From: UBA2040 sp002384725
GTDB lineage: Bacteria; Bacteroidota; Bacteroidia; Flavobacteriales_D; Crocinitomicaceae
DNA length: 64,000 nt
Direction: 5' to 3'
Assembly: GCA_963926475.1 (NCBI GenBank)
Contig: CAWUXE010000002.1
Span: 248,001-312,000 of the forward strand
The position numbers and the translations under genes were made by a program. A model generated the notes under the pieces. That model was given only the letters and a program-made list of their open reading frames with translations. It did no database searches and was not told the DNA's origin. This document shows, in pieces, positions 1 to 8,490 of this stretch (positions are counted from its first letter, which is position 1; each line of letters begins with the position of its first letter).

Positions 1-1
1 G

Positions 2-805
2 AGCCTTTCAGCTCAATTAAAAGCTCCTCAACCGAGTCCTTTAGCAACTATTCAGCAAACTGTTGGTTTAACCGATTTTGAAGTAGAATATTCTCGTCCT
101 GGAATGAAAGGAAGATCGGTTTTTGGAGATTTAGTGGTCTTCGACGAAATGTGGCGTACAGGTGCGAATGCATCTACGAAAATCACAGTATCTAGTGATG
201 TGAAAATTGGTGGATTAGATGTTCCGGAAGGGAAATATGCCCTTTACACGATTCCTGGAAAAGAATCTTGGACCATCATCATTTATAAAAACCTTGCACA
301 CTGGGGAATCGATGGATACGATAAAGCAAATGATTTGGGCCGTTTTACTGTTAAACCAGCTGTGATGAATGACAAAACGGAAACACTTACCATGGATTTT
401 AGTGATTTCGCAACGTCTACAGCAAATTTGAACTTGACTTGGGAGAACACAAGAGTTTCTTTACCTATCGAAACACCAACAGACGAGATGGTAGAAAAAC
501 AAATCAAAGAAGTAATGGCAGGTCCAAGTGCTAACGATTATTACCAGTCGGCACGTTACTATTTGGAAAAAGAGAAAAACCTCTCTGATGCATTGAACTA
601 CATTAACAAAGCGGTTGAAAAAAGACCAGAGGCATTTTGGTACATTCATGTACAAGCTAAAATCCACATGAAAATGGGCAACAAAAAAGAGGCATTGGCT
701 TCTGCTGAAAAATCTCTGGCCATGGCGAAAGCAGCTAAAGATGGTGATTTTGGATATGTTGCAAACAATGAAAAATTGATTAAAGAAATAAAAGCAATGA
801 AGTAA
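2..805 (+). CDS. DUF2911 domain protein with C-terminal TPR-like helices (5' end cut by window)
   Basis: The frame is open from the first bases of the window, so the signal peptide and start lie outside it; the internal ATG at 104 is not the start. The first visible residues (LKAPQPSPLATIQQ, then VEYSRPGMKGRSVFG) and the following beta-rich stretch match the DUF2911 family of secreted or periplasmic Bacteroidota proteins of unknown function. After DUF2911, roughly the last 90 residues form helix pairs of TPR type (segments beginning DYYQSARYYLEKEK and AFWYIHVQAKIHMKMG), an arrangement often seen in this family. A hairpin terminator follows. The molecular role is unknown. Confidence 0.85.
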   Translation, partial: SLSAQLKAPQPSPLATIQQTVGLTDFEVEYSRPGMKGRSVFGDLVVFDEMWRTGANASTKITVSSDVKIGGLDVPEGKYALYTIPGKESWTIIIYKNLAHWGIDGYDKANDLGRFTVKPAVMNDKTETLTMDFSDFATSTANLNLTWENTRVSLPIETPTDEMVEKQIKEVMAGPSANDYYQSARYYLEKEKNLSDALNYINKAVEKRPEAFWYIHVQAKIHMKMGNKKEALASAEKSLAMAKAAKDGDFGYVANNEKLIKEIKAMK

Positions 806-829
806 GGGGCTTCCACCCTAGCTTCAGAG

Positions 830-866
830 CCCCGTTTGTCGTAAGATGGACGGGGTGTTTTTTTTA
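830..866 (+). terminator. Rho-independent terminator after the DUF2911 gene
   Basis: The arm CCCCGT (830-835) pairs with ACGGGG (850-855) and is followed by a T-rich run. It sits 25 bases after the DUF2911 stop codon and separates it from the DUF6132 gene. Confidence 0.7.
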
Positions 867-945
867 TTTGTAACGCTAGTCACAATTCAATCCAATTTGT
901 TGTTCGACCTTTGTACCATGAGTAATAAAACCATTAAGTCATTTT

Positions 946-1131
946 TTGCTAAACAATCTACTCACCTTCATTGGGATTGTTCTAGGAGGAGTCATTGGCT
1001 ATTTTTACAATAAACAGATTGGATGTGTTTCTGGAACATGCAGTATCACCTCCGATTCTTTCTATAGTGTAATTTATGGTTCCTTAATGGGCGGTTTATT
1101 ATTGAACATATTTCAAAGTAAAAAAAAGTAA
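946..1131 (+). CDS. DUF6132 family small membrane protein (TTG start, or frameshifted 5' end)
   Basis: This encodes 61 residues with two hydrophobic segments (about 4-20 and 42-57) around a short loop containing GCVSGTCSITSDS, the Cys-x-x-Gly-x-Cys pattern of DUF6132 proteins. In Bacteroidota these small inner-membrane proteins often sit beside rhodanese genes, as here. In this frame the only start is TTG at 946. An ATG at 918 lies in another frame and would join this one if the six-T run at 942-947 had one T fewer, adding MSNKTIKSF at the N-terminus. Either TTG is used or the 5' end carries a one-base insertion. Function is unknown; a link to sulfur transfer is inferred only from the neighbour. 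Confidence 0.7.
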   Translation: MLNNLLTFIGIVLGGVIGYFYNKQIGCVSGTCSITSDSFYSVIYGSLMGGLLLNIFQSKKK

Positions 1132-1138
1132 AAAGAAC

Positions 1139-1414
1139 ATGAATATTGAAAAATTGATTAAAGAAAACAAAGGAACAGTCGTTGATGTGAGATCACCAGG
1201 TGAATTTCAAGGCGGAAACGTAAGCGGAAGTATAAACATCCCTTTACAAGAAATAAACAATCGTATCGACGAATTGAAATCATTGGCACAACCCTTAATC
1301 CTCTGCTGTGCGTCTGGCGGCAGAAGCGGTATGGCAACGCAGGTTTTATCTCAATCGGGAATCGAATGTGGAAATGCAGGGTCTTGGTTAGACGTCAAAT
1401 ATTATAAAGATTAA
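1139..1414 (+). CDS. Single-domain rhodanese (sulfurtransferase-like)
   Basis: This is a 91-residue single rhodanese domain, the usual size for stand-alone cytoplasmic GlpE/PspE-like proteins. The N-terminal VVDVRSPGEFQGGNVSGS is the typical DVR...EF..GH/N-like entry motif, and the active-site loop is CASGGRS with the catalytic Cys at residue 57 and Arg at 62. Family members move sulfane sulfur from thiosulfate, persulfide or polysulfide to thiol acceptors. It begins 7 bases after the DUF6132 gene, so the two are probably cotranscribed; the pairing is common in Bacteroidota. Confidence 0.9.
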   Translation: MNIEKLIKENKGTVVDVRSPGEFQGGNVSGSINIPLQEINNRIDELKSLAQPLILCCASGGRSGMATQVLSQSGIECGNAGSWLDVKYYKD

Positions 1415-1541
1415 TCAAAACACATGAGAAAATTATTTGTACGCATCTCGCTTCCTTGGAGTTTAATGAGAATGAAATAGAATAGAAAGAATTTCATAAG
1501 TCCATGTCGATCAACATTAAAAGTATAAACAAGGCTTTTAT

Positions 1542-3128
1542 TTACTTTTCAATTATAATCTTCCGGAATTCCTCGGCTACAATAACTAAATAAGTTCCTT
1601 TTGAAACTCCAGTAAGCGATACTTCGACTTCTTTTTTATTGGCAGTCCCGTTCCATACTTTTCTTCCAATCTCGTCGATAATTGTTATAATTCGAAAAGA
1701 ATTGTCTTGGAATTCCAACTTCAAATAATCTGAAGTAGGGTTTGGAGAAACGGTCCAATTGTACGAATCTTTATTCAATTCGGATACGCCAATGGTGGTA
1801 TTTGTGCTCGCAATCGTTTTAGTAAAATAGATTTGCATTTTTCCGCTTCGTGTATCGCCCCAAACAGTGCAGAGTGTATCTCCGCGATAAACATTACTCA
1901 TAAAATCGTTTCCATTTTCTGAAATTAAACTATCAAACGGGATAAACTGACTGGAAATCTTATTGTTCTGAGCAAAAGTTTGACCATTATCCGTGCTTAC
2001 AGCGTAATAAAAGTCGTATCCAGCCCCCCAAAAATCACTGACGTTAGAATTTCTACGGTCGCGCCAAGTAACAACCAAATTTCCAGTTTCATTGTACGAA
2101 CCCCAGACCATATCTTGCGCCATCCCGTTGCCAATTGCGTCATCATTTATTCGACTAACTGTGCTCCAATTTGCTCCAGCGTCAATAGTATTTCGACAAA
2201 TAATATCCGCATCACCATTGCTCGCTTCAACGGTCAAGAAAGTCATTTTTGTTGCATCCGATGGGTGTGTCAGTAACTGATAACCTTTTTTAAAATTTTG
2301 ATTACTGTTGGCTGGTACACCGTAATATACGGTTTGATAATTGAAGGTTTGTCCTTGGTCATCTGAAGTGGCAAGATAAAACGAAGGCAAGGGATTTTGA
2401 GAGGAAACATAACTCGGATATACTGCAACGAAATCTCCACCCACCGTTACAGCTGGCGCTGCCAAAGGTTGTGAGATTGAACTCCCCACCAAATGAATTC
2501 CCCCATCCACATTCGCAATGGCGCTCCAGGTTATACCATTATCTGTTGAAACTTTATAATAATTTCTGCTGGGTGGATTTATCCATGGCGCTGGTTTAGT
2601 CGTTATGTAAACGGTTCCGTCCGAACTAGTTCCAGATTTATCCACTACCATCCAAGGTCGGTCAATGGGACGCTGTGTGGGATGATCGTACATATCAAAA
2701 GCCATTGAAGGCGTATCCCACGATAAACCTCCATTTGCCGATCGAGTGACATAAATCCCACCACTATCAGGAGCTTCGCGGTAGTCAATGTAACTCAAAT
2801 ATAAAAGTCCAGAAGAATTAAAACCCATCGAAGGATCCGCTGAACCATATGTTGGGCTCATATGCGGTTGATTAAAAGTAGCGCTCCAAGAATTTCCACC
2901 GTCAAAACTTGCACGAGTTTTAATAGTCATAAAAAATCCACCATTGATGAAAACGATGTCCATCCAAGCCGCTACCAAATTTTGATTATTCGTTGGATTC
3001 ACGGCTAAGTGCGGCTCACCACCAAACAAGTTGGTATTGCTGATGTTTATATTGGTCTGTCCTTCACTATTAAAGGAAAGAAACACCATTAGAAAACAGC
3101 TAATAAAGGTTTTAATAGTTAAAGACAT
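1542..3128 (-). CDS. Secreted Asp-box (sialidase-fold) protein with T9SS type A sorting domain
   Basis: This 528-residue protein starts with a signal peptide ending near SEGQ (residue 24). At least six Asp-box motifs follow (SFDGGNSW 74-81, SANGGLSW 130-137, STDNGITW 194-201, SDDQGQTF 255-262, TIDAGANW 314-321, STDNGQTF 378-385), the hallmark of six-bladed sialidase/BNR propellers. I see no clear arginine triad, so sialidase activity cannot be claimed. The C-terminus from SPNPTSDYLKLEF (about 461) to KIIIEK is a T9SS type A sorting domain, meaning export across the outer membrane. It is the last gene of the operon with the symporter and deacetylase, 11 bases after the symporter stop. An exo-acting glycan-binding role is an inference. 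Confidence 0.85.
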   Translation of the reverse strand: MSLTIKTFISCFLMVFLSFNSEGQTNINISNTNLFGGEPHLAVNPTNNQNLVAAWMDIVFINGGFFMTIKTRASFDGGNSWSATFNQPHMSPTYGSADPSMGFNSSGLLYLSYIDYREAPDSGGIYVTRSANGGLSWDTPSMAFDMYDHPTQRPIDRPWMVVDKSGTSSDGTVYITTKPAPWINPPSRNYYKVSTDNGITWSAIANVDGGIHLVGSSISQPLAAPAVTVGGDFVAVYPSYVSSQNPLPSFYLATSDDQGQTFNYQTVYYGVPANSNQNFKKGYQLLTHPSDATKMTFLTVEASNGDADIICRNTIDAGANWSTVSRINDDAIGNGMAQDMVWGSYNETGNLVVTWRDRRNSNVSDFWGAGYDFYYAVSTDNGQTFAQNNKISSQFIPFDSLISENGNDFMSNVYRGDTLCTVWGDTRSGKMQIYFTKTIASTNTTIGVSELNKDSYNWTVSPNPTSDYLKLEFQDNSFRIITIIDEIGRKVWNGTANKKEVEVSLTGVSKGTYLVIVAEEFRKIIIEK

Positions 3129-3139
3129 ACCTCTAAGAT

Positions 3140-4861
3140 TTATTTACAATTTACCTCTTTTTTTCCAAAAGACAGCGCCAATCCAAATACGATAACCAGT
3201 ATACATCCAACCAAATTGTACCACAAATACCCCATTTCTAGGAAGGATGGTGCTATATTATATTCGTTTAAAAAATGAATGGCTAAAACACAAATCTCAC
3301 TTAAAATAGCGGCGATAAAGACAGCATTTCCTTTGACTTTTTTAACATAAAATGCGACTAGGAAAATCCCTAATATTGTCCCGTAGAACAAGGAACCAAG
3401 TATGTTTACGGCTTGGATTAAATTCTCGAACAAGGAAGCGGTTGTAGCAAATGTGATGGCCAGAATTCCCCACAATAAGGTGAACATTTTGGATGATTTT
3501 AAATAATGCTTTTCATTCTCTTTCGGCTTTACAGATCGTTTATATAAATCTATGGTAGTCGTTGTGGCTAATGCGTTTAATTCACTGGCCGTGCTCGACA
3601 TGGCTGCGCTGAACATGACAGCAAACAACAATCCTATCATTCCGATTGGCATATAATCCATGACAAAATTCATGAAAATGTAATCTTTGTCGTTCGTTTC
3701 GATGCTATTATCTGCCTTATTTATCAGCTCTTTGGCCGATTCTCTCAAAACCACTTCTTGTTTTTGATATTGCTGAAGCGTTTGTTGGTGCACCTTCATC
3801 AAATCTGTTTCGCCAGATTGATTCGCAGCCACTAGGCTAGAAACAACATCCTTTTTCTTATCAAAAAGCAATTGGTAGTCTTGCTCCAAATCATGATACT
3901 TAGCGGCATATTTCGACTCAATAACTTTTTCGGTTCCAGTTTTATTGAAGAATAATGGAGCTTGATTGAATTGGTAGAAAACGAACACCAAAACACCAAT
4001 AAACAAAATGATGAACTGCATTGGGATTTTTAACAAACCATTCATTATCAATCCCAAACGGCTTTGCGCCAATGATTTACCTGTCAAGTAGCGTTGTACC
4101 TGTGATTGATCCGTACCAAAGTAAGACATAAACAAGAATACAGCAGCCGTCATTCCTGACCAAATGTTGTATCGATTTTCCAAATCAAAATCGAAGGAAA
4201 CCAAATTCAATTTACCCGACGAACCAGCAACTTGCAAGGTATCAGACATGCTTAATTCGGGTGGGAGCATTTGCAACACGATGATTCCAGCAACGATCAT
4301 CCCTCCCATCATAACCATCATTTGCTGTTTCTGGGTTTGGGTAACAGCTTTCGTTCCGCCTGAAACGGTATAAATAATCACCAAAACACCAATGAAAATA
4401 TTCGTCAAAGTTAAGTCCCAATGAAGTAAAGAAGATAAAATAATCGCTGGTGCATAAATGGTTATCCCTGCGGCTAATCCTCTTTGAATCAGGAATAACA
4501 TTGCCGCTAACGTCCTAGTTTTTAAATCAAATCTAGTTTCAAGAAACTCATAAGCCGTGTAAACTTTTAGCTTATAATAAATGGGAATAAAAGTGACGCT
4601 TAGGATAATCATAGCGATGGGCAAACCGAAGTAAAATTGGATGAAACCCATCCCCTCGGTATAAGCTTGTCCTGGCGTAGAAAGAAAAGTAATTGCTGAG
4701 GCTTGTGTGGCCATTATGGAAATGCCAATTGCCCACCATTTGGCGTCGTTATTGCCTTTGAGATACCCTTTGAGATCCGTACTTCCGCGTGTTTTCCAAA
4801 CACCGTAGATGACGATGAACAACAAGGTTCCGATTAATACTGTCCAATCTATTCCACTCAT
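3140..4861 (-). CDS. Sodium:solute symporter (SSS family)
   Basis: This is a 573-residue polytopic inner-membrane protein with the SSS pattern of about 13 helices. Visible landmarks are ATQASAITFLSTPGQAY (51-67), the GLP helix near 79 and QRGLAAGITIYAP (126-138), typical of the sugar/sialic-acid/proline branch of Na+-driven cotransporters. The substrate cannot be read from sequence. A hydrophilic, partly coiled-coil insert of about 90 residues (303-392) interrupts the helices, which is longer than usual. The start ATG overlaps the stop of a 39-residue membrane protein gene (ATGA). Context with a PIG-L deacetylase suggests uptake of an amino sugar or a related solute. Confidence 0.92.
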   Translation of the reverse strand: MSGIDWTVLIGTLLFIVIYGVWKTRGSTDLKGYLKGNNDAKWWAIGISIMATQASAITFLSTPGQAYTEGMGFIQFYFGLPIAMIILSVTFIPIYYKLKVYTAYEFLETRFDLKTRTLAAMLFLIQRGLAAGITIYAPAIILSSLLHWDLTLTNIFIGVLVIIYTVSGGTKAVTQTQKQQMMVMMGGMIVAGIIVLQMLPPELSMSDTLQVAGSSGKLNLVSFDFDLENRYNIWSGMTAAVFLFMSYFGTDQSQVQRYLTGKSLAQSRLGLIMNGLLKIPMQFIILFIGVLVFVFYQFNQAPLFFNKTGTEKVIESKYAAKYHDLEQDYQLLFDKKKDVVSSLVAANQSGETDLMKVHQQTLQQYQKQEVVLRESAKELINKADNSIETNDKDYIFMNFVMDYMPIGMIGLLFAVMFSAAMSSTASELNALATTTTIDLYKRSVKPKENEKHYLKSSKMFTLLWGILAITFATTASLFENLIQAVNILGSLFYGTILGIFLVAFYVKKVKGNAVFIAAILSEICVLAIHFLNEYNIAPSFLEMGYLWYNLVGCILVIVFGLALSFGKKEVNCK

Positions 4862-4977
4862 GAGAAATGATTAGATAAGTACAAAAACCAAATAATCTGT
4901 ACGACAAGAAACCCGATTAATAGGACGTACCAGCCTTTCCAGGATTTAAAAAGAGGTGGTTTTTCGTTCTCACTCAT
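4858..4977 (-). CDS. 39-residue single-pass membrane protein, likely symporter accessory subunit
   Basis: This short gene lies between the deacetylase and the symporter. It encodes MSENEKPPLFKSWKGWY, then one hydrophobic helix of about 20 residues, and ends YLSNHFS. Its ATG overlaps the end of the deacetylase gene by 8 bases and its TGA overlaps the symporter ATG by 4 (ATGA), so its translation is coupled on both sides. A charged, proline-containing head followed by an aromatic-rich helix is reminiscent of the small subunits that accompany other SSS transporters (the YjcH and YhdT types of enterobacteria), though no sequence match to those is claimed. It is too short for most gene finders. 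Confidence 0.75.
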   Translation of the reverse strand: MSENEKPPLFKSWKGWYVLLIGFLVVQIIWFLYLSNHFS

Positions 4978-7441
4978 GTCCTAAAGATATTAAATTGACC
5001 AACAACCTATATGCACCCGGCACACCAACTGGCAATTCTCGGAAGAGGGAAAGTCCTGTGTAGATATAGTTTCCTTTCCCGTATTTGGCAACCAGCAAAG
5101 AACCTTCTTTCTGCAATTCCCCTTCGTCGTGACAACTCAATATAGGCGTGAAATCGTCGCTCCATTCATTTGGGAAATACAAACCTCTTTCTTGGACCCA
5201 ATTGTCGAAATCGGCTTGTGTAATTTTATTTGGTGTATTCAATACAGGATGTTCTGGCGCCAAAAAAGTGACTTCAGCTGTTTCATCTGTAACTCTGTCT
5301 CTGCTTAACTTCAATTTGAAGGGAGCGATATCATGAGTAACCAAACGATGACTTGTATTGTATTGAACAATCAGATTTCCGCCTTGTTTGACGTAATCAA
5401 ATAGTTTTGGTAGTATAAATTCCATTTCCGAATTAGTGTTCAAAGCTCGAATCCCGAGAACGACGGCATCATATTCATTTATCCTCGACAAATCGGCGCT
5501 TGTAAATATATCGACAGTATACCCGACCAAACGCAAAGCATCTGGAATCATGTCCCCTGCGCCTTCAAAGTAGGCTACTTTTTGTCCTCTTTTTTGAATA
5601 TCTGCCACATTCAATTGAACCGTTGATGGTTTCCAATAGACTTGAGTTGGGATATGATCGTATTCGATAAACTTTATTTCTTTATCATAAACGGTACCAT
5701 TACCTTTTACCAATTTTGGGCTAAAGACGCCTGATTGTGCGTTATCTCCAGCAATTAAAGTAAACGAGTATTTGATTTCCTCACGGATGCTTGTTTCGTA
5801 ATTTACCTGTTTTTCAAATTCTTCCACTTCCCAACCTAAAGGAAGCTCAAGTACCCAATATCCTGAAAAACGTTCAACATTGCTTTTTACATATACATCT
5901 ATTTCTTGTTTCACTCTTTTTTTGACCAATAGATTCTCTTGTTCCAAACGCACCGAAATTTCGGGAATGGAATAAAATGGTTTGTAGACCTCCCCTTTTA
6001 CCGGATCGTTTTCTTTGTAAATAATCGGAACCTTCATCGTGATTTTCTCGCCATTGAATAGTAGATCTACATGTACAAATGCCGATGGACCATTATCCGG
6101 CTGAAGGACCATTGATTGACTGTCCAAGGCATAAGCACCGAGCGTTCCTTTGTTTTTCAACCAATACGGATTAGATTTTTCCCACGTTCGTGGAATCTTC
6201 AACTTATCTGTACGATTTGCCACTTTATTTTTTTCTAAAGGAATGGTCCCGTTATAATTCCAAGATAATTCAGGTAAGCGGTAATATTCTATTTGAAATC
6301 CATCTGTTTGACGGGCGATAAACTCCAAATCTAATTGAACTGAATCATCACCTGTGGCTGCTCTTTGGTCAACTTTCGCCTCGATATAAATGCCACCACA
6401 TTGTAAAATCAGTTCCTCAACTTCATTTAATTTTTCTTGTACACGCGGTTCATCTGCCAGCTTTTTCATCGCGTTTCTCAACTTGAAAAGCGCCGTTATA
6501 CTTGCTTCAGGATACTGTAAATCGTATTTCTTGATGATTTTATCTATCAATTTCTGAACCGACTTTGAACCATCTACTCGTTTCCATGTGAAATCTATGT
6601 CGTCAAACAAGGACTTTCTCGCCTTTTCTCCTTTTACATGTTCAAAATATTCGATTTGCTCTCCTCTCACCCCAGTCGAACCAAAGCCTTGACTTTTGTG
6701 CATCGTACGACTTTTTGCCGCAATTTCATTACAAGATGTGCCCAATAAACTTTCATATTGACCAATATCCTCCGTTACGACATTTGGATCATCTCCGGAT
6801 ATCGAATCGTTCCACCATCTACCTGTATTTGTAACGAGTCTTCGAGCCTGCCATACTTTTACTGATTTCAATTGCTCCCGATACGAATTAGGATCTGCTG
6901 CCAAATCAAATGCTTCGTCTCCTAATATGGCTGACGCGGTATGATGACCATGTCCTCCGCCTCCATCCGCTGGAAAACGACATACGATAACGTCTGGTTG
7001 AAAAGCGCGAATAACATAGATTAAATCACCCAAGACTTTTTCTTTGTCCCAAATTCGGAAAGTTTCTTCTGGATTTTTCGAATACCCAAAGTCGTTTGCT
7101 CTAGAGAAAAATTGTCTTCCTCCGTCCACAGAACGCGCCATGAGCAACTCTTGCGTACGAATCAAACCTAACTCTTCCCGTAGTTCAGGTCCAATTAAGT
7201 TTTGTCCGCCATCACCTCTTGTCAGTGACATATAAGCCGTTGCCGCTAATTTATTATTGGCGCAATAAGCTATGAAACGCGTGTTTTCATCATCCGGATG
7301 CGCTGCGAGATATAAAACTCTTGCTTGAACATTCAGTTTCTCAAGATTCTTGAAAATTTCGGATGAACTCCATTGCTCTGGTTTTTGAGCAAACGTTATT
7401 GTTGAGATAAAGAAAACTAAAAGAGGGAAGATTTTATTCAT
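4970..7441 (-). CDS. PIG-L family deacetylase with C-terminal amidotransferase-like domain
   Basis: This 823-residue protein has a signal peptide (MNKIFPLLVFFISTITFAQ). The catalytic PIG-L/LmbE domain carries AHPDDE (47-52) and HGHHTAS (164-170), the metal-binding and catalytic motifs of GlcNAc-type deacetylases. A long middle part has beta-sandwich character. The last ~220 residues, from VAYFEGAGDMIPDALRL, resemble a class I glutamine-amidotransferase/ThuA-like Rossmann domain (VVLGIRALN, QGGNLIVQYN) without an obvious catalytic triad. Export makes it a periplasmic or surface enzyme, probably removing N-acetyl groups from a glycan or glycoconjugate. It is the first gene of the operon with the membrane peptide and symporter. 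The exact substrate is unknown. Confidence 0.88.
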   Translation of the reverse strand: MNKIFPLLVFFISTITFAQKPEQWSSSEIFKNLEKLNVQARVLYLAAHPDDENTRFIAYCANNKLAATAYMSLTRGDGGQNLIGPELREELGLIRTQELLMARSVDGGRQFFSRANDFGYSKNPEETFRIWDKEKVLGDLIYVIRAFQPDVIVCRFPADGGGGHGHHTASAILGDEAFDLAADPNSYREQLKSVKVWQARRLVTNTGRWWNDSISGDDPNVVTEDIGQYESLLGTSCNEIAAKSRTMHKSQGFGSTGVRGEQIEYFEHVKGEKARKSLFDDIDFTWKRVDGSKSVQKLIDKIIKKYDLQYPEASITALFKLRNAMKKLADEPRVQEKLNEVEELILQCGGIYIEAKVDQRAATGDDSVQLDLEFIARQTDGFQIEYYRLPELSWNYNGTIPLEKNKVANRTDKLKIPRTWEKSNPYWLKNKGTLGAYALDSQSMVLQPDNGPSAFVHVDLLFNGEKITMKVPIIYKENDPVKGEVYKPFYSIPEISVRLEQENLLVKKRVKQEIDVYVKSNVERFSGYWVLELPLGWEVEEFEKQVNYETSIREEIKYSFTLIAGDNAQSGVFSPKLVKGNGTVYDKEIKFIEYDHIPTQVYWKPSTVQLNVADIQKRGQKVAYFEGAGDMIPDALRLVGYTVDIFTSADLSRINEYDAVVLGIRALNTNSEMEFILPKLFDYVKQGGNLIVQYNTSHRLVTHDIAPFKLKLSRDRVTDETAEVTFLAPEHPVLNTPNKITQADFDNWVQERGLYFPNEWSDDFTPILSCHDEGELQKEGSLLVAKYGKGNYIYTGLSLFRELPVGVPGAYRLLVNLISLGHE

Positions 7442-7559
7442 GGGTCTAAAATAACAAAACTTTAAAGGAGATTTGAGGGTGCATTTAGCTTTAACTTATC
7501 TTAGGAATCATATTCTCATGCAATCTGGAACATTTTTTGCGTTTATACGAATAACAAGT

Positions 7560-8417
7560 ATGCGGATACTCATATTCATATCAATTTTTCTGCTGCCGAC
7601 ACTTTCTTTTAGTCAGTCGGATCTGGACGGATTATGGCAAGGAATTCTCGTGCAAAACGGCAAAGGGATGTCGCAATCCAACCCGTTTTTCATGGAAATA
7701 GAAACCAAATTAGGCAAATCTTCTGGTCGAACACGTGAGGAAATCTACAAGACAGAATTTTATGCAATAGGAAAGCAATACGGCACTGTGAAAGACAAAA
7801 CAGTTGATTTTAAACATGTTTCTTATACCAAAAAAGAAGGTAACTCTAGAATTTCATGGTGTAAATTAAAAGGTACTTTGGTCTACAATTCTGAAACTGG
7901 TTACCTTGAAGGCAACTATACGAGTTCAGATTGTCGAATGAATGCGGGCAAGGTAATACTTTTTAGAACAAAGAATGTGTTTAGCGACAAATCAAGCATA
8001 GCATCGCACAGCAGTCGCGACGGATTAATAAAAGATCTAGAAATGGGATTGAAAGCTCCCGAAAAAAGATCTGAAGACCGAAAAAACTTTGCTTTTCAGC
8101 CTATATACTTCGATTACGATAAAGCAACTATACGACCAGAATACAATGATTTCCTTACCCGAATCGTTCGTGTCGTAAATGGTCACAGTGATTTACGAGT
8201 CCGAGTTACTGGAAATACCGATGCGGATGGCTCTGACGCATATAATGATGACTTATCGAAGCGACGTGCCGAGGCGATTATCGCTTACTTCGTAAAACAA
8301 GGTGTAGCAGCGGATCGAATCGAAATCGAATTCAACGGAGAGAAAAAACCTGTCGATAGAAACGATACCAAAGAAGGCAAACAGAATAATCGCCGGGTAG
8401 AGTTTGCTTTTATCTAA
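7560..8417 (+). CDS. OmpA family peptidoglycan-binding envelope protein
   Basis: I place the start at ATG 7560, which gives 285 residues beginning MRILIFISIFLLPTLSFSQS, a clean signal peptide; upstream in-frame starts would bury it. Residues ~20-140 form a beta-rich domain of unknown type (SDLDGLWQGILVQNG at its start). The C-terminal OmpA domain begins near FQPIYFDYDKATIRP, continues through VTGNTDADGSDAYND and SKRRAEAIIAYF, and ends NNRRVEFAFI, keeping the Asp and Arg residues that hold diaminopimelate. It probably tethers the outer membrane to peptidoglycan. It is divergent from the deacetylase operon. Confidence 0.85.
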   Translation: MRILIFISIFLLPTLSFSQSDLDGLWQGILVQNGKGMSQSNPFFMEIETKLGKSSGRTREEIYKTEFYAIGKQYGTVKDKTVDFKHVSYTKKEGNSRISWCKLKGTLVYNSETGYLEGNYTSSDCRMNAGKVILFRTKNVFSDKSSIASHSSRDGLIKDLEMGLKAPEKRSEDRKNFAFQPIYFDYDKATIRPEYNDFLTRIVRVVNGHSDLRVRVTGNTDADGSDAYNDDLSKRRAEAIIAYFVKQGVAADRIEIEFNGEKKPVDRNDTKEGKQNNRRVEFAFI

Positions 8418-8490
8418 AACGTCTGTTTGCTCCCAAATGATAATACTTTATATTTGGTTTTACGTTTATTATAATCACACCAAATATTTC

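Noticed and set aside
1424..1480. 18-codon frame after the rhodanese gene (MRKLFVRISLPWSL)
   Set aside because: Too short, no homology known to me, and no coupling signals; probably chance.
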